64,000 nucleotides of DNA from Acinetobacter pittii ANC 4050 (GCF_000399685.1 NZ_KB976987.1:1689184-1753183); one strand, 5' to 3'. Counted from the first letter of the stretch, positions 42,024 through 51,338 are shown. Notes: generated from the letters alone by a model not told the origin. Made by a program: numbers and translations.

Positions 42024-42869
42024 ATGAAAAAATTGATAGTCGCAATCGCAGCTACCCTCACATTAACTAATGCATATTCATTTGATGTTTATCAATTTAT
42101 CATTTGGAAAAGCTATATAGATGATAAGGGACAACTCAACACTGATCAAAAACAACTTCAAAACTATTTCGCACAAAACAACTTAAAACCTATAAAGGTA
42201 ATTTATCACAATAGATTTCTTACAAAAGGTCAGCCAGATGAGGATAAAATTAAAATTATTGCCAACGCTACCAAGGCAAATCCTTCTATCCCCGTATCCT
42301 TTGATATAGAGGTAGGTAATAAATTTAAACCTCAAACATTACTTCCAATTGTCAATGAAACATTAGATCTCTATCACAAGCATGGTGGAGCTGCGCCCGT
42401 TGGTGTTTATGGAGTTCTACCACAAATAATTTTCGCAAATGAGCAATTTAATTTATCTACTAAAAATCGTTATAGTCAACTAAATAAAGACGCAGAAGGT
42501 ATAGCAAAAAAAGTAGATTTCTTAAGTCCTGTCTTATATAACACATGGATAAGAGACTTCAATCAATGGAAAGTTCGTGTTGACTTCCAAATGTCAGAAG
42601 CGCATATGTATGCAAATAAGTACAATTTAAAGATCATTCCATACATTTCTGGATCATATTTGGATAGAGGCTTTTTTAAAAATAAGATAATTCATCCATT
42701 GTCTGAATCTGAAATGAAACAACGATTAGACTATATTAAGAGCAAAGGGGCTGATGGTGTAATTGTATGGGAAGGTAGTACAGCTATACTTAAAAATGGT
42801 AAAACTCCAACTTATGATAAAAGAGCTGGTGCTTATAAAGTAATTACTGAATATGCAAATTCTAAATAA
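42024..42869 (+). CDS. Secreted TIM-barrel glycosidase-like protein, 281 aa
   Basis: A Sec signal peptide (MKKLIVAIAATLTLTNAYSF) gives a periplasmic or secreted product. The ordered motifs PVSFDIEVGN (about residue 91), VGVYGVLPQI, FLSPVLYNTW and GADGVIVWEG fit a TIM barrel, with spacing reminiscent of GH56 hyaluronidases (D-x-E pair, then GVxxW). The enzyme class is a guess, and a chitinase- or endo-acting cell-wall hydrolase is possible. It lies between two att-like scars, so it is probably acquired. Confidence 0.5.
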   Translation: MKKLIVAIAATLTLTNAYSFDVYQFIIWKSYIDDKGQLNTDQKQLQNYFAQNNLKPIKVIYHNRFLTKGQPDEDKIKIIANATKANPSIPVSFDIEVGNKFKPQTLLPIVNETLDLYHKHGGAAPVGVYGVLPQIIFANEQFNLSTKNRYSQLNKDAEGIAKKVDFLSPVLYNTWIRDFNQWKVRVDFQMSEAHMYANKYNLKIIPYISGSYLDRGFFKNKIIHPLSESEMKQRLDYIKSKGADGVIVWEGSTAILKNGKTPTYDKRAGAYKVITEYANSK

Positions 42870-42876
42870 ATCTATT

Positions 42877-42898
42877 AAAGCCCTCTAATGAGGGCTTT
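42877..42898 (+). terminator. Hairpin AAAGCCCTC-taat-GAGGGCTTT
   Basis: Perfect 9-bp stem with a T-run, after the secreted protein gene. Confidence 0.75.
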
Positions 42899-43339
42899 TT
42901 CTAAAATACTCTAATGTAAATTAATACGTTTACGTTATTGTTAATCATATATGTTGCACATTCTGAAAGTAGGGTGCACAACAAAATTAGCATCTTTATA
43001 GTGAAACTCTGTTAGAAACCCAACCATAGAAAAATTGCTCTTGCTTGGATTGCGTTCATAATTTCCAATGTAACGCTAACCCCGCATAATAGTCAGCACA
43101 CAAACTAATACCCCTACCTTTACCGCGCCTGAAAATGGGTTTTAAGTGCGTTTAAAATGCCGTTAATCAATAATTTGAAAAAGAGGTAGGATTTCATTAC
43201 CAAACCAGCCAAAGTTATTAATCAGTATGCTCATTAAGACAAGCTCTCATCTCCTTTCCCGATTCCAAATAAAAAAACCGCCTAGCTTAAAAAATTAGGT
43301 GGTCTTTTTATTTGCGTCAGTTAACTTTCCCCCTAACAC
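42899..43339. other. Rearranged spacer with duplicated transporter scrap and att scar
   Basis: About 43168-43238 repeats about 39634-39710 (end of the 148-aa DMT gene) with scattered differences; CATTACCAAACCAGCCAAAG is shared exactly. At 43240-43268 follows a second degenerate tRNA-Gly end (CTCCTTTCCCGATTCCA) and then a terminator-like hairpin to about 43312. No intact gene. Confidence 0.6.
43168..43312 (+). repeat. Duplicated DMT gene scrap plus degenerate att copy
   Basis: The scrap is directly joined to the tRNA-Gly-like end and a copy of its terminator region (AATTAGGTGGTC). The order implies unequal exchange or excision between att-like sequences. Confidence 0.55.
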
Positions 43340-43669
43340 TTAAATATTTTTAGCTAATTCTTTTGCCAAACATTGTTCATGCCAAGTGGTTTGAAAATTC
43401 TCGACAGCTTTTGATTTGATAAGAGGGTCTTCAAATAGCTTTGAAGAATATGCAGATTTGATAAGCTCTTGATAAAGTTTTTTGGCTTGTTGCTCTTCAA
43501 GATGATTGGCGATGTCATGTAACTCTTTAGCGGGCACTTCATGTTGTCTCGCATCCATCACGCCACTTGCTGCTTTCTTCACAGTTTCACAGTAATGGAG
43601 TTCCATTGCTTCGGATGCTGCATAACATTGAATTGAAATTGCGCTTATAAAGAGGAATATAAATCTCAT
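43340..43669 (-). CDS. Secreted hypothetical protein, 109 aa
   Basis: Signal peptide MRFIFLFISAISIQCYA, cleaved near residue 17. The mature protein is helical and carries two Cys residues (HYCETVKKAASG and HEQCLAKELA), which may form a disulphide in the periplasm. It resembles in size and layout the 112-aa secreted protein at 53.8-54.1 kb. Function unknown. Confidence 0.6.
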   Translation of the reverse strand: MRFIFLFISAISIQCYAASEAMELHYCETVKKAASGVMDARQHEVPAKELHDIANHLEEQQAKKLYQELIKSAYSSKLFEDPLIKSKAVENFQTTWHEQCLAKELAKNI

Positions 43670-43754
43670 AATCTCACCTTAATTTGACGCGCAAGGTTAT
43701 CAACTAATCAGCCTAAATTTAAGTTAAAAAAGGTTATTTTTGTTTTCTCTTATT

Positions 43755-44201
43755 TTATTTCACCTTTTGCACTTGAGTGTCAGAAGCGTTTAGCACTTCT
43801 CCATCTGCTGAGACGGGTGCCATAAATGGAATTTGCTGACCTGTATTTTTATCAACTAATAGAGAATGGCGCTCTCCACTTTCAAATAGGTTGTGCTCTC
43901 CCCATTGACGTAGAGCAACAATCACAGGAAATAAACTCTCCCCTTTAGGGGTTAGCACATATTCCTGATAAGCCGTACCATCGGAAGCATCTTGCATTTC
44001 GAGAACACCTGCATCCACCAACTTTTTCAGCCGGTCAGAAAGTATATTTCGCGCAACGCCCAAGCTGCGCTGAAAATCTCCAAAACGGCGCATTCCATCA
44101 AAAGCATCTCGCACAATAAGCAGTGACCACCGATCTCCAATGAGATTGACGCAGCGTGCAACAGGACAAAGCTCTTCTTTTAACAATGTTGAGTTGGCCA
44201 T
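43755..44201 (-). CDS. HxlR-family regulator, 148 aa
   Basis: HxlR winged helix: CPVARCVNLIGDRWSLLIVR, RFGDFQRSLGVARNILSDRL, then LTPKGESLFPVIVALRQWGE. Cys12 in ELCP could sense oxidants or electrophiles as in related regulators. It is divergent from the MFS gene, with two identical 21-bp palindromic repeats between them. Probably a repressor of the pump. Confidence 0.87.
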   Translation of the reverse strand: MANSTLLKEELCPVARCVNLIGDRWSLLIVRDAFDGMRRFGDFQRSLGVARNILSDRLKKLVDAGVLEMQDASDGTAYQEYVLTPKGESLFPVIVALRQWGEHNLFESGERHSLLVDKNTGQQIPFMAPVSADGEVLNASDTQVQKVK

Positions 44202-44235
44202 CAGATTTCCCTACAAATTATCCGAAATAAGTTAT

Positions 44236-44293
44236 CTAGTTGCATTTTAAAACTAGCAGGTCTAATATTCAACTAGTTGCATTTTAAAACTAG
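44236..44293. promoter_or_regulatory. Two identical 21-bp palindromic operators
   Basis: CTAGTT and AACTAG arms around GCATTTTAA occur at 44236-44256 and 44273-44293, 37 bases apart start to start (about 3.5 helical turns), between the HxlR and MFS genes. Confidence 0.75.
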
Positions 44294-44312
44294 ATTGAAT
44301 GGATTTAGGGTC

Positions 44313-45551
44313 ATGAAAGCTTCTCTTGCATCTCCAACATCTTCGGTAGACAACAATAAACTGCGTTCAAGCATGCCTCGCGGGGTAATTTTGCTGTTTG
44401 CTATTGCAAGTGGTGCAAGCGTAGCAAATGTCTATTATGCACAGCCTTTGCTCGACATATTGGCTAGAGACTTTAATGTCAGTCATGCCGCCATTGGCGG
44501 TGTAGTTACAGCCACTCAAATAGGGTGCGCCCTAGCGTTGGTGTTTTTAGTACCATTGGGTGATCTTGTAAATCGGCGGCGATTAATGGCTATGCAGTTA
44601 TTGGCTTTAATATCTGCATTGTTAATAGTTGCCTTTGCTCACTCTACAATTATTCTTTTAATGGGAATGCTTGCGGTGGGTTTACTCGGCACAGCCATGA
44701 CACAAGGGCTTATTGCCTATGCTGCAAGTGCTGCTGCCCCACATGAACAAGGACATGTAGTCGGTACTGCACAAAGCGGTGTGTTCATTGGCTTACTGCT
44801 TGCCCGTGTATTTTCAGGTGGAATTAGTGATGTGGCGGGTTGGCGCGGCGTGTACTTTTGCGCCGCCATTATCATGCTCATGATTGCATTGCCACTTTGG
44901 AAACGACTCCCTCATTTAAATGTTCAGCCTGTTAGCATGCGCTACCCGCAACTTCTGGCATCCATGTTCAAACTGCTGCGCCAAGAAAAAGTACTCCAAG
45001 TGCGCGGAGTTTTAGCTTTACTCATGTTCGCGACATTCAATATTTTTTGGAATGCGTTGGTATTACCGTTGAGTGCGCCACCATATAACTTCTCGCATAC
45101 TGTAATTGGGTCTTTTGGACTCGTCGGGGTTGTCGGCGCTTTGGCTGCCGCACGTGCGGGCTACTGGGCCGACCGCGGATATGCTCAGCGTACAAGCGTG
45201 GCAGCACTCGTAATATTACTGCTCGCTTGGGGCCCATTTTCACTTATGGGTTATTCGCTTTGGGCGCTAGTAATAGGTATCGTATTGCTAGACTTAGGCG
45301 GACAGGCTTTGCACGTGACTAACCAGAGTATGATTTTTCGTACTCTTCCAGAAGCGCATAGCCGGCTTGTCGGGCTATACATGCTCTTTTATGCAATCGG
45401 TAGTGGTTTGGGTGCAATCAGTACTACAGCCACTTACGCCTATGCTGGATGGTTTGGCGTATGTGCCTTAGGTGCAAGTGTTAGTTTGTTAGCGCTAGTC
45501 TTTTGGTGGGTGACACGACGTATTGTGCCTCACGATAGAGCTAAACAATAA
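44313..45551 (+). CDS. MFS transporter (DHA1-type), 412 aa
   Basis: Start at ATG 44313 (MKASLASPTSS); the upstream frame is operator DNA. Twelve predicted helices; SVANVYYAQPLLDILARDFN and the motif-A region LGDLVNRRRLM are typical of the drug and metabolite efflux branch. It should be induced when HxlR is released. It is separate from the phage-borne pump at 10.6 kb. Substrate unknown. Confidence 0.85.
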   Translation: MKASLASPTSSVDNNKLRSSMPRGVILLFAIASGASVANVYYAQPLLDILARDFNVSHAAIGGVVTATQIGCALALVFLVPLGDLVNRRRLMAMQLLALISALLIVAFAHSTIILLMGMLAVGLLGTAMTQGLIAYAASAAAPHEQGHVVGTAQSGVFIGLLLARVFSGGISDVAGWRGVYFCAAIIMLMIALPLWKRLPHLNVQPVSMRYPQLLASMFKLLRQEKVLQVRGVLALLMFATFNIFWNALVLPLSAPPYNFSHTVIGSFGLVGVVGALAAARAGYWADRGYAQRTSVAALVILLLAWGPFSLMGYSLWALVIGIVLLDLGGQALHVTNQSMIFRTLPEAHSRLVGLYMLFYAIGSGLGAISTTATYAYAGWFGVCALGASVSLLALVFWWVTRRIVPHDRAKQ

Positions 45552-45647
45552 AAATATATAAATAGAAAAAGAGTGGATCTGACAAAGGTTCTTTAAGTTC
45601 TAGCAGATGCATTAAAATTGAGGAGGTTTAAGTCCAATACAAAAATT

Positions 45648-45675
45648 AAAAAAGCCCTCAAAGTGAGAGCTTTTA
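45648..45675 (-). terminator. Terminator for the MscS gene
   Basis: AAGCCCTCA-aag-TGAGAGCTT, with A-runs on the left, 30 bases past the stop. Confidence 0.55.
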
Positions 45676-45705
45676 GTGAAACAACTTTTACATTTAATAT
45701 GGCAG

Positions 45706-46959
45706 TTAAACTTCAGTTGGGCTAATTTCTGTCGTTAATCTTTGCAAATCATGACCCGAAGGCGCTTGGTAAACGCGTAAACCAAATTCAGGAAGAATCG
45801 CAATTAAGTGATCGAAAATATCTGACTGAATTGCTTCATAAGAAACCCATGCAATGGTATTGGTAAATGCATAGACTTCTAAAGGTAAACCTTGGCTGGT
45901 CGGTTGTAACTGGCGAACCATAATCGTTTGGTTTTGAGCAATGCCCTTGTGCTGACGCAAGTAAAATTCAACATAGGCTCTAAATGTACCAATGTTAGTT
46001 AAACGGCGCTTGTTATAACGAGATTGATTGCTTAATTGCTTATTAAACTCTTCAATTTCAGATTGTTTCGCATCAAGATATTGGTCTAATAATAAAAACT
46101 CTTTTAATTTTTGCTGCTCGTCATCAGTCATGAAATGTACACTGCTTTGATCAAGAAAGAGTGAACGCTTCATACGGCGACAACCCGAATTGCTCATGCC
46201 TCGCCAGTTTTTAAAAGTATCGGTAACGAGTTTATTGGTTGGAATAGTGGTATAGGTTTTATCAAAATTTTGAACAGTCACCGTATGCAATGAAATATCA
46301 ATCACATCACCATCAGCATTTAGAGATGGCATTTCAATCCAGTCGCCAATACGCACCATGTCATAAGAAGCGATTTGGACACTCGCGACTAATGACAAAA
46401 TAGTGTTTTGGAAAACCAGCATTAATACTGCTGCCATCGCACCGAAGCCTGCAAGTAAAGTGAACACATCCTTTTTAAGGAATGTTCCCAAAATCATGAG
46501 ACCACAAACCACAAATAAAATGAGTTTAACCAGCTGTAAATAACCCTTAATTGGCTTATTTCTAGATTTTGGGTTACGTTGATAAATAAGGTTAAAGATA
46601 TTTAATATTTCACTGACCGTAAGCGCCAAAGTTAGAAAAATAAATGCTTGTGCAGCCATCTCTACAAAAGTAATAAACTTTGGAGATAGATGAGGAACCG
46701 TTGCAATACCATTCATAATCACAACAGCAGGAACAATATTTGCAAATTTCTGTATAACGCTATGCTGAGCAAAAATAGACTGATTTGGTGATTTGAGCTT
46801 TGTAACTAAATGACGAACGCCCCGAACAATAATGCGTTTGGCAATAAAATTTGCAATTGCAGCAAATAAAATCAAAATAGTGAGTGAAACAAACATTTCT
46901 AGCCAAGGATATTGGCTTAACTCACCCCGAATATCACGAAAAAAATTTAAAAAATCCAA
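45706..46959 (-). CDS. MscS-family mechanosensitive channel (YbdG-like), 417 aa
   Basis: Five hydrophobic segments, then the MscS pore and beta domain (LLAGFGAMAAVLMLVFQNTI, then VRIGDWIEMP, DVIDISLHTVTVQNFDKT). The YbdG-type long cytoplasmic insertion (about residues 265-330) is present. I propose TTG 46959 (MDFLNFFRDIRG) with AAGG upstream; GTG 46977 is the alternative. It protects against osmotic downshock at the inner membrane. Confidence 0.8.
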   Translation of the reverse strand: MDFLNFFRDIRGELSQYPWLEMFVSLTILILFAAIANFIAKRIIVRGVRHLVTKLKSPNQSIFAQHSVIQKFANIVPAVVIMNGIATVPHLSPKFITFVEMAAQAFIFLTLALTVSEILNIFNLIYQRNPKSRNKPIKGYLQLVKLILFVVCGLMILGTFLKKDVFTLLAGFGAMAAVLMLVFQNTILSLVASVQIASYDMVRIGDWIEMPSLNADGDVIDISLHTVTVQNFDKTYTTIPTNKLVTDTFKNWRGMSNSGCRRMKRSLFLDQSSVHFMTDDEQQKLKEFLLLDQYLDAKQSEIEEFNKQLSNQSRYNKRRLTNIGTFRAYVEFYLRQHKGIAQNQTIMVRQLQPTSQGLPLEVYAFTNTIAWVSYEAIQSDIFDHLIAILPEFGLRVYQAPSGHDLQRLTTEISPTEV

Positions 46960-47201
46960 ACCTATACACCTTAACACTTTATTTTCACTAATTTTAAGGG
47001 CTAAGGCATTTGATCATAAGGTTTGTTTACATATGTAGTCATAAATACAACAACTAAGTTATATACCCTGCTTAAATTTAATTTTGATCTATTAATTTTA
47101 AAGCTTCTTAAGTTTATGGTTCAGTCCGATTATATAAAGTAGATCGAACCTATTTGTTCCTTTAGAATAATACGTTAAACAAGTAATTTTGGTTTGAATG
47201 A

Positions 47202-47564
47202 GTGAAATTTTCCGATTTTTTAACTTTTATTGGAATGGTCTGGTTCAGCTTATTCTTTATCTATATCGCTTGGGTCTTTTTTCTTAAAAGTCTGGTTCAT
47301 AAATTTTTAATTTATAGACGAGGAATAATGACTTCTGCCGAGGTCGTATATTTTCAGGACTCATTAGCTAAGGTGCAATATCGCCCTTTATGTTATATCA
47401 AATTGAAATTCCAAACTGAGCAAGGCCAAATCACGACTGAAAATCTAAAGGTGCTTATTGCTAAACAAAATCATCATAAATATAAAGTCGGCAGCATTAT
47501 CAATATTAAATATGACCCTAAAAATTTAAAGAACATTTTGATATTGGGCGAGGTCATGCTTTAA
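47202..47564 (+). CDS. DUF3592-like membrane protein, 120 aa
   Basis: One N-terminal transmembrane helix (about residues 8-30, FIGMVWFSLFFIYIAWVFF) and a beta-rich domain (about 50-118) ending VGSIINIKYDPKNLKNILI, the DUF3592 pattern. GTG start at 47202. Inner-membrane location. Function unknown. Divergent from mscS and convergent with the glycosyltransferase. Confidence 0.6.
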   Translation: MKFSDFLTFIGMVWFSLFFIYIAWVFFLKSLVHKFLIYRRGIMTSAEVVYFQDSLAKVQYRPLCYIKLKFQTEQGQITTENLKVLIAKQNHHKYKVGSIINIKYDPKNLKNILILGEVML

Positions 47565-47568
47565 GTCA

Positions 47569-48213
47569 TTAGAGATTATTTAAAAAATACGATAATCCCT
47601 GCGGCGCACGCCCATTTAAGCGACTACTCGTTGTGACTCGCACCAGATTACTCCAAGTAATATTGCAACAATGCTTGAGCAATTTTTTGATTAAAGACAC
47701 ATCTTCATGACATGAAATAGGCTCAAAGCCACCGACCAAAAGGTAGACCTCTGCACTAAAACTTAAATTTGCTCCATGAATATGCGCATGGTCCATCTCA
47801 TCTTTATAGTGTGCTAAATATTTTTGCCGTTTAGTGATAGAGAGATGACTAAAATCATCGAGCGTTACAGTGCCGCAAATTGCATCTGTCGGTTGATGCT
47901 GGATTTGATAGCGCAGCCAATCAGGGCTGACGACGGTGTCTGCATCGGTACAAGCAATCCATGTGACCCCTCTTTCAATTAAATGGCGAATACCTAAGTC
48001 TCTTGCTTGCCCAACACATGCATAGTCGCATTCAATCCAATTGATTTGATGGCTTTGTACGATCAAACGCGACTGATCTGTACAGCTATCGAGTACAACA
48101 AGCACTTCTACGTCATAACCACTGATGTTATCGATCGCCACCTGAATAGATTGCAGACAGGCAGATAAATAGTACTCTTCGTTATGCGCGGGAATGACGA
48201 TACCTATTTTCAT
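47569..48213 (-). CDS. Family 2 glycosyltransferase, 214 aa
   Basis: Start at ATG 48213, overlapping the methyltransferase stop (ATGA). GT-A fold motifs: MKIGIVIPAHNEEYYLSACL (nucleotide-binding start) and CTDADTVVSPDW (D-x-D). HGANLSFSAEVYLLVGGFEP follows as in GT2 enzymes. It should transfer a sugar from a nucleotide donor to a lipid or sugar acceptor in the cytoplasm. Last gene of a four-gene overlapping operon. Confidence 0.85.
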   Translation of the reverse strand: MKIGIVIPAHNEEYYLSACLQSIQVAIDNISGYDVEVLVVLDSCTDQSRLIVQSHQINWIECDYACVGQARDLGIRHLIERGVTWIACTDADTVVSPDWLRYQIQHQPTDAICGTVTLDDFSHLSITKRQKYLAHYKDEMDHAHIHGANLSFSAEVYLLVGGFEPISCHEDVSLIKKLLKHCCNITWSNLVRVTTSSRLNGRAPQGLSYFLNNL

Positions 48214-48809
48214 CTTAGTTTTTCCTGCTGTGCTAAAGAGGAAGTGTTCGCTGTCCATAGATCAATCATAAAATCTGGATCGTTTAAGCTGAGATAGTGA
48301 TGAAATGGAAAATGTTGCTGAAAAGCTTGATGGACTTGCTCAGCGTTTAACTCAAAATCTTGTATTTCATGACGCCAGTGGCAACACAAAATTTCACCGT
48401 CATCATTTAAACTATGTTTTAACTTTTCAATAAACTGATGTAACTCATCCTTGGATAAGTAATACGCCATCTCACTAATTAAAATCAGATCAAATTTTTG
48501 AATTGAGTAGTCTTCGGGTATTTTTCTATTTTCAACAACAACATGCTCCAATTCTTTTAAACGCTCAGAAGCCAAACGAACAGCATTCTCAGAAACATCT
48601 ATACATACCAATTGCTCAGCTCTTTGCGCTAAATGAAAACTTAAATGTCCGTTTGAACAGCCGACTTCTAGCACTTTTGGATAGCGAGGCTTTGTCAGCA
48701 GCGCGAGACAAATTTGTCTTTTACGTGCTTCATACCAGTGAGCGTCATAGCCCCATGGATCACTGTTATGACGATATAAATCTTCAAAGTACATGCGAGA
48801 ATGAATCAC
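48210..48809 (-). CDS. NodS-like SAM methyltransferase, 199 aa
   Basis: Class I fold: motif I VLEVGCSNGHLSFHLA (about residues 43-58), CIDVSENAVRLA, then FDLILISEMAYYLSKDEL. The N-terminus (YFEDLYRHNSDPWGYDAHWY) and short length match NodS-type methyltransferases that methylate amino sugars. It overlaps the deacetylase gene by 26 bases, so N-methylation after deacetylation is a plausible order. Confidence 0.8.
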   Translation of the reverse strand: MIHSRMYFEDLYRHNSDPWGYDAHWYEARKRQICLALLTKPRYPKVLEVGCSNGHLSFHLAQRAEQLVCIDVSENAVRLASERLKELEHVVVENRKIPEDYSIQKFDLILISEMAYYLSKDELHQFIEKLKHSLNDDGEILCCHWRHEIQDFELNAEQVHQAFQQHFPFHHYLSLNDPDFMIDLWTANTSSLAQQEKLR

Positions 48810-49578
48810 TCAAATAAACCTCATAAGGCATTAAAAGACGATTAATCGCACTTGGAGATAGCACTGCGGCATTCCCCGTGCTTTCATCTGCTTCTAGTTG
48901 GGTTTTAAACTGCAAAATTGCTTGATGTTTTTTAGTTAGCTGTTCTTGTGTTAAGGAATACGCTTTTGCTCGGTGCCAATCAATTCGGGAATCTAAAGGC
49001 TTTGCCCAATGCCAAGCCCAGATTAATACGTGTAAACATAGGAGTTGCTTAGCAGTTGCATAAGCTTGTACGGTTTTACCTACTGCTTCATGGTCTGGAT
49101 GTCCATCAAGTTCATAGCTACAAATTAGAATATCGTTGGCTTGCACCATCTGATCTAGACACTGCCAGAGTTGCTCGGTTTGCAAATGAATATGACCATC
49201 TAATAAATTAAGTTCTACATGCTCGGTTGACTCTGCTACGTCTAGACAATTTAAGGCCGCCAAGCTTTCTTGCGGACGAAGAATATTGAGCTGATCTGGA
49301 GGATATTTTGTAGAGTTAGGATGGCTTTGTGTGCCGTTACTCACAGCTAAAACCACTATTTTACAATTCAATGTGATCAGTTGCTGCATTAACCCGCCAC
49401 AGCCAAGCACTTCATCATCAGGATGTGGAGCAACAATCACCACCCTTTTAGAACGAAATAACTCAAGATCTAAAGGCGCTAACGGATGATCTTTAAATAT
49501 ATTTAACCATTGCTCTTTGGTCGTGCCCTCACCAAAAATAACGCGGTCTTCAACCAAAGGATGTTTTAAAGTTCCCAT
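48784..49578 (-). CDS. PIG-L family deacetylase, 264 aa
   Basis: VVIVAPHPDDEVLGCGGLMQ is the zinc-binding PHPDDE motif, followed by VLAVSNGTQSHP and HPDHEAVG. The family removes N-acetyl groups from GlcNAc-type substrates. No signal peptide, so cytoplasmic. Its start overlaps the dehydrogenase-like gene by 13 bases. Confidence 0.88.
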   Translation of the reverse strand: MGTLKHPLVEDRVIFGEGTTKEQWLNIFKDHPLAPLDLELFRSKRVVIVAPHPDDEVLGCGGLMQQLITLNCKIVVLAVSNGTQSHPNSTKYPPDQLNILRPQESLAALNCLDVAESTEHVELNLLDGHIHLQTEQLWQCLDQMVQANDILICSYELDGHPDHEAVGKTVQAYATAKQLLCLHVLIWAWHWAKPLDSRIDWHRAKAYSLTQEQLTKKHQAILQFKTQLEADESTGNAAVLSPSAINRLLMPYEVYLSDSFSHVL

Positions 49579-50579
49579 AGGCTTTGCTCCGACACACAGA
49601 GTTCTGCAATTTGCTCATAGTCAAAAGCAGCATGACTTTGTCGTATAAACACAGGTAAATCTGCCATGAGTTGAGCAAATGTTGCATCTTCACAAAAAGG
49701 ACGCGCGCCTAACGCTTTCCCTACTCGCTCAATAACGCTCAGGCAACATTGTTCTGTTTGGGCACGTAATATGCGTATTTCCCGTTCATGACTTAGCGTT
49801 GGTTTATGATCAATTAACTCGGCAACATATTGAAAATATTGTTTGGTGATTTCTAATTGCTGAGCGACCTCGCCTAAATACAATTTTTTATACGGATTAG
49901 GATTTGCCTGACAACTTTCTTGCAAATAACCCGCTAAGCGCACGGCAGCACCATACCAACAGGCCGCAACACCTGCTGCCCCATGCCAAAAACCTGGGCG
50001 TTTTAAATAACTATTTGGCTGACCTATTGCCGTAACAGGCGTATTTTTAAAAGTTACTTGCGCGGTCTGTGTTGCATGCATGCCTACAGCCTGCCAGTGG
50101 CTTAAATCGGTAGTGATGGATGGATGACTTAAGTCGGCAATACAAAGCTGCGCCTGTCCTTGCTGATCTTTATAACTCATTAAAGCTTTTTGGATAAACT
50201 CCGCGCCAGAGCACCACGGTTTGATGCCATTACAAAGGTCATTAGTGATTTGCAAAGGCGCTGGTCCGCCATCGGCTGCCCAAACCGCCCAAGTCTTGTT
50301 ATCTATTTCTTGTTGATAACCCAATTCATTTAAAATGCTTATGGCATCGCAATGCGATTCAAAAAGCTTAGCTAGACTTAAATCAACCCCAGCAATTTGC
50401 CCAAAAAGTTGCCAACGTTGATAAGTCTGCCCCGAAGCTGGATGAGGTAAATTTTTCGCTACATTGATTAATTGATAGAGCAAACTAATACGCAGCTTAC
50501 TTTTAACCTCAGCTGAGGCAGTTTCAAATTCATTTAAGATACTCAAAATCGTCATGTTTATAGGTATTTTGATATTCAT
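49566..50579 (-). CDS. Acyl-CoA dehydrogenase-like protein, 337 aa
   Basis: Residues WAVWAADGGPAPLQI and WHGAAGVAACWYGAAVRLAG recall the acyl-CoA dehydrogenase fold (middle barrel then helical C-terminus), but the protein is shorter than usual and the catalytic Glu region is not evident. It may use FAD differently or act as a scaffold. First gene of the operon with the PIG-L, NodS-like and GT2 genes. Confidence 0.6.
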   Translation of the reverse strand: MNIKIPINMTILSILNEFETASAEVKSKLRISLLYQLINVAKNLPHPASGQTYQRWQLFGQIAGVDLSLAKLFESHCDAISILNELGYQQEIDNKTWAVWAADGGPAPLQITNDLCNGIKPWCSGAEFIQKALMSYKDQQGQAQLCIADLSHPSITTDLSHWQAVGMHATQTAQVTFKNTPVTAIGQPNSYLKRPGFWHGAAGVAACWYGAAVRLAGYLQESCQANPNPYKKLYLGEVAQQLEITKQYFQYVAELIDHKPTLSHEREIRILRAQTEQCCLSVIERVGKALGARPFCEDATFAQLMADLPVFIRQSHAAFDYEQIAELCVSEQSLWEL

Positions 50580-50828
50580 TGCAAATAATTATTTATAAGA
50601 CTTAACTCAACCATAACTAAACATTTCTGTTTAAATAAACACATAAATTGTAATAAAAAGAAAAATAATATTAGTTTTATATCCAATTATTTCATTGTTA
50701 TCCAAATATTCCTATTAAGTGAACTTATAATCCGATCATGTAAGGTTTATTAAAAACCCAACATTTAAGCGATTATTTAAAGTAGTTTAGTTCTTACCGT
50801 TTTTCTATTTCCAAAGAAGAGGTCCAAA

Positions 50829-51062
50829 ATGAATACTTTAAATATTAATGATATTAAAAAACATGCTGATGTCATTGCTTCATGTGGCACAAAAGTAGGA
50901 ACTGTCGACCATCTTGATGGTGAGAACCAACTCAAACTCACCCGAGATGAAAGTGGCCAACATCACCTTATCCCTACTGGATGGATTGGGGAAGTGAAAG
51001 AAAACCAAGTCATTCTGAATAAAAATTCAGAAGAAGTTAAAGAGCAATGGCAAGCAATCTAG
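50829..51062 (+). CDS. DUF2171 protein, 77 aa
   Basis: Small PRC-barrel-like protein: DIKKHADVIASCGTKVGTVD, then LIPTGWIGEVKENQVILN, the DUF2171 pattern. GAAGAGGTCC lies upstream of the ATG. Often stress-induced in Acinetobacter relatives, although that is recalled and not shown here. Monocistronic, with its own terminator. Confidence 0.75.
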   Translation: MNTLNINDIKKHADVIASCGTKVGTVDHLDGENQLKLTRDESGQHHLIPTGWIGEVKENQVILNKNSEEVKEQWQAI

Positions 51063-51169
51063 GCTTGAAGCACGGCGAGTTATTCACCGTGGTCATTTAT
51101 AATTAAAATATTTCACTATAAAAATAAATGAGTAGGCTTAAATTATTTTAGGCCTAAATGATAAAAATG

Positions 51170-51197
51170 AAGGCTCCTTTTACTAAGGAGCCTTTTT
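51170..51197 (+). terminator. Terminator after DUF2171 gene
   Basis: AAGGCTCCTT and AAGGAGCCTT around a short loop, with a T-run. Confidence 0.75.
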
Positions 51198-51338
51198 TAT
51201 TGCATAAGCTTCAAAAACACGAAGTACCAATGCTTTTTATCTGAACAAACCATTCAAGGGATATTTTTGTCCCTTAAGCACATGGTGATTAAGTTGACTG
51301 AATGCTAAAAATGACCCATTCGCATTAAATAAACAATT

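Noticed and set aside
42951..43130. Possible insertion-sequence end (GTGCACAAC region)
   Set aside because: No inverted-repeat partner or transposase fragment could be identified.
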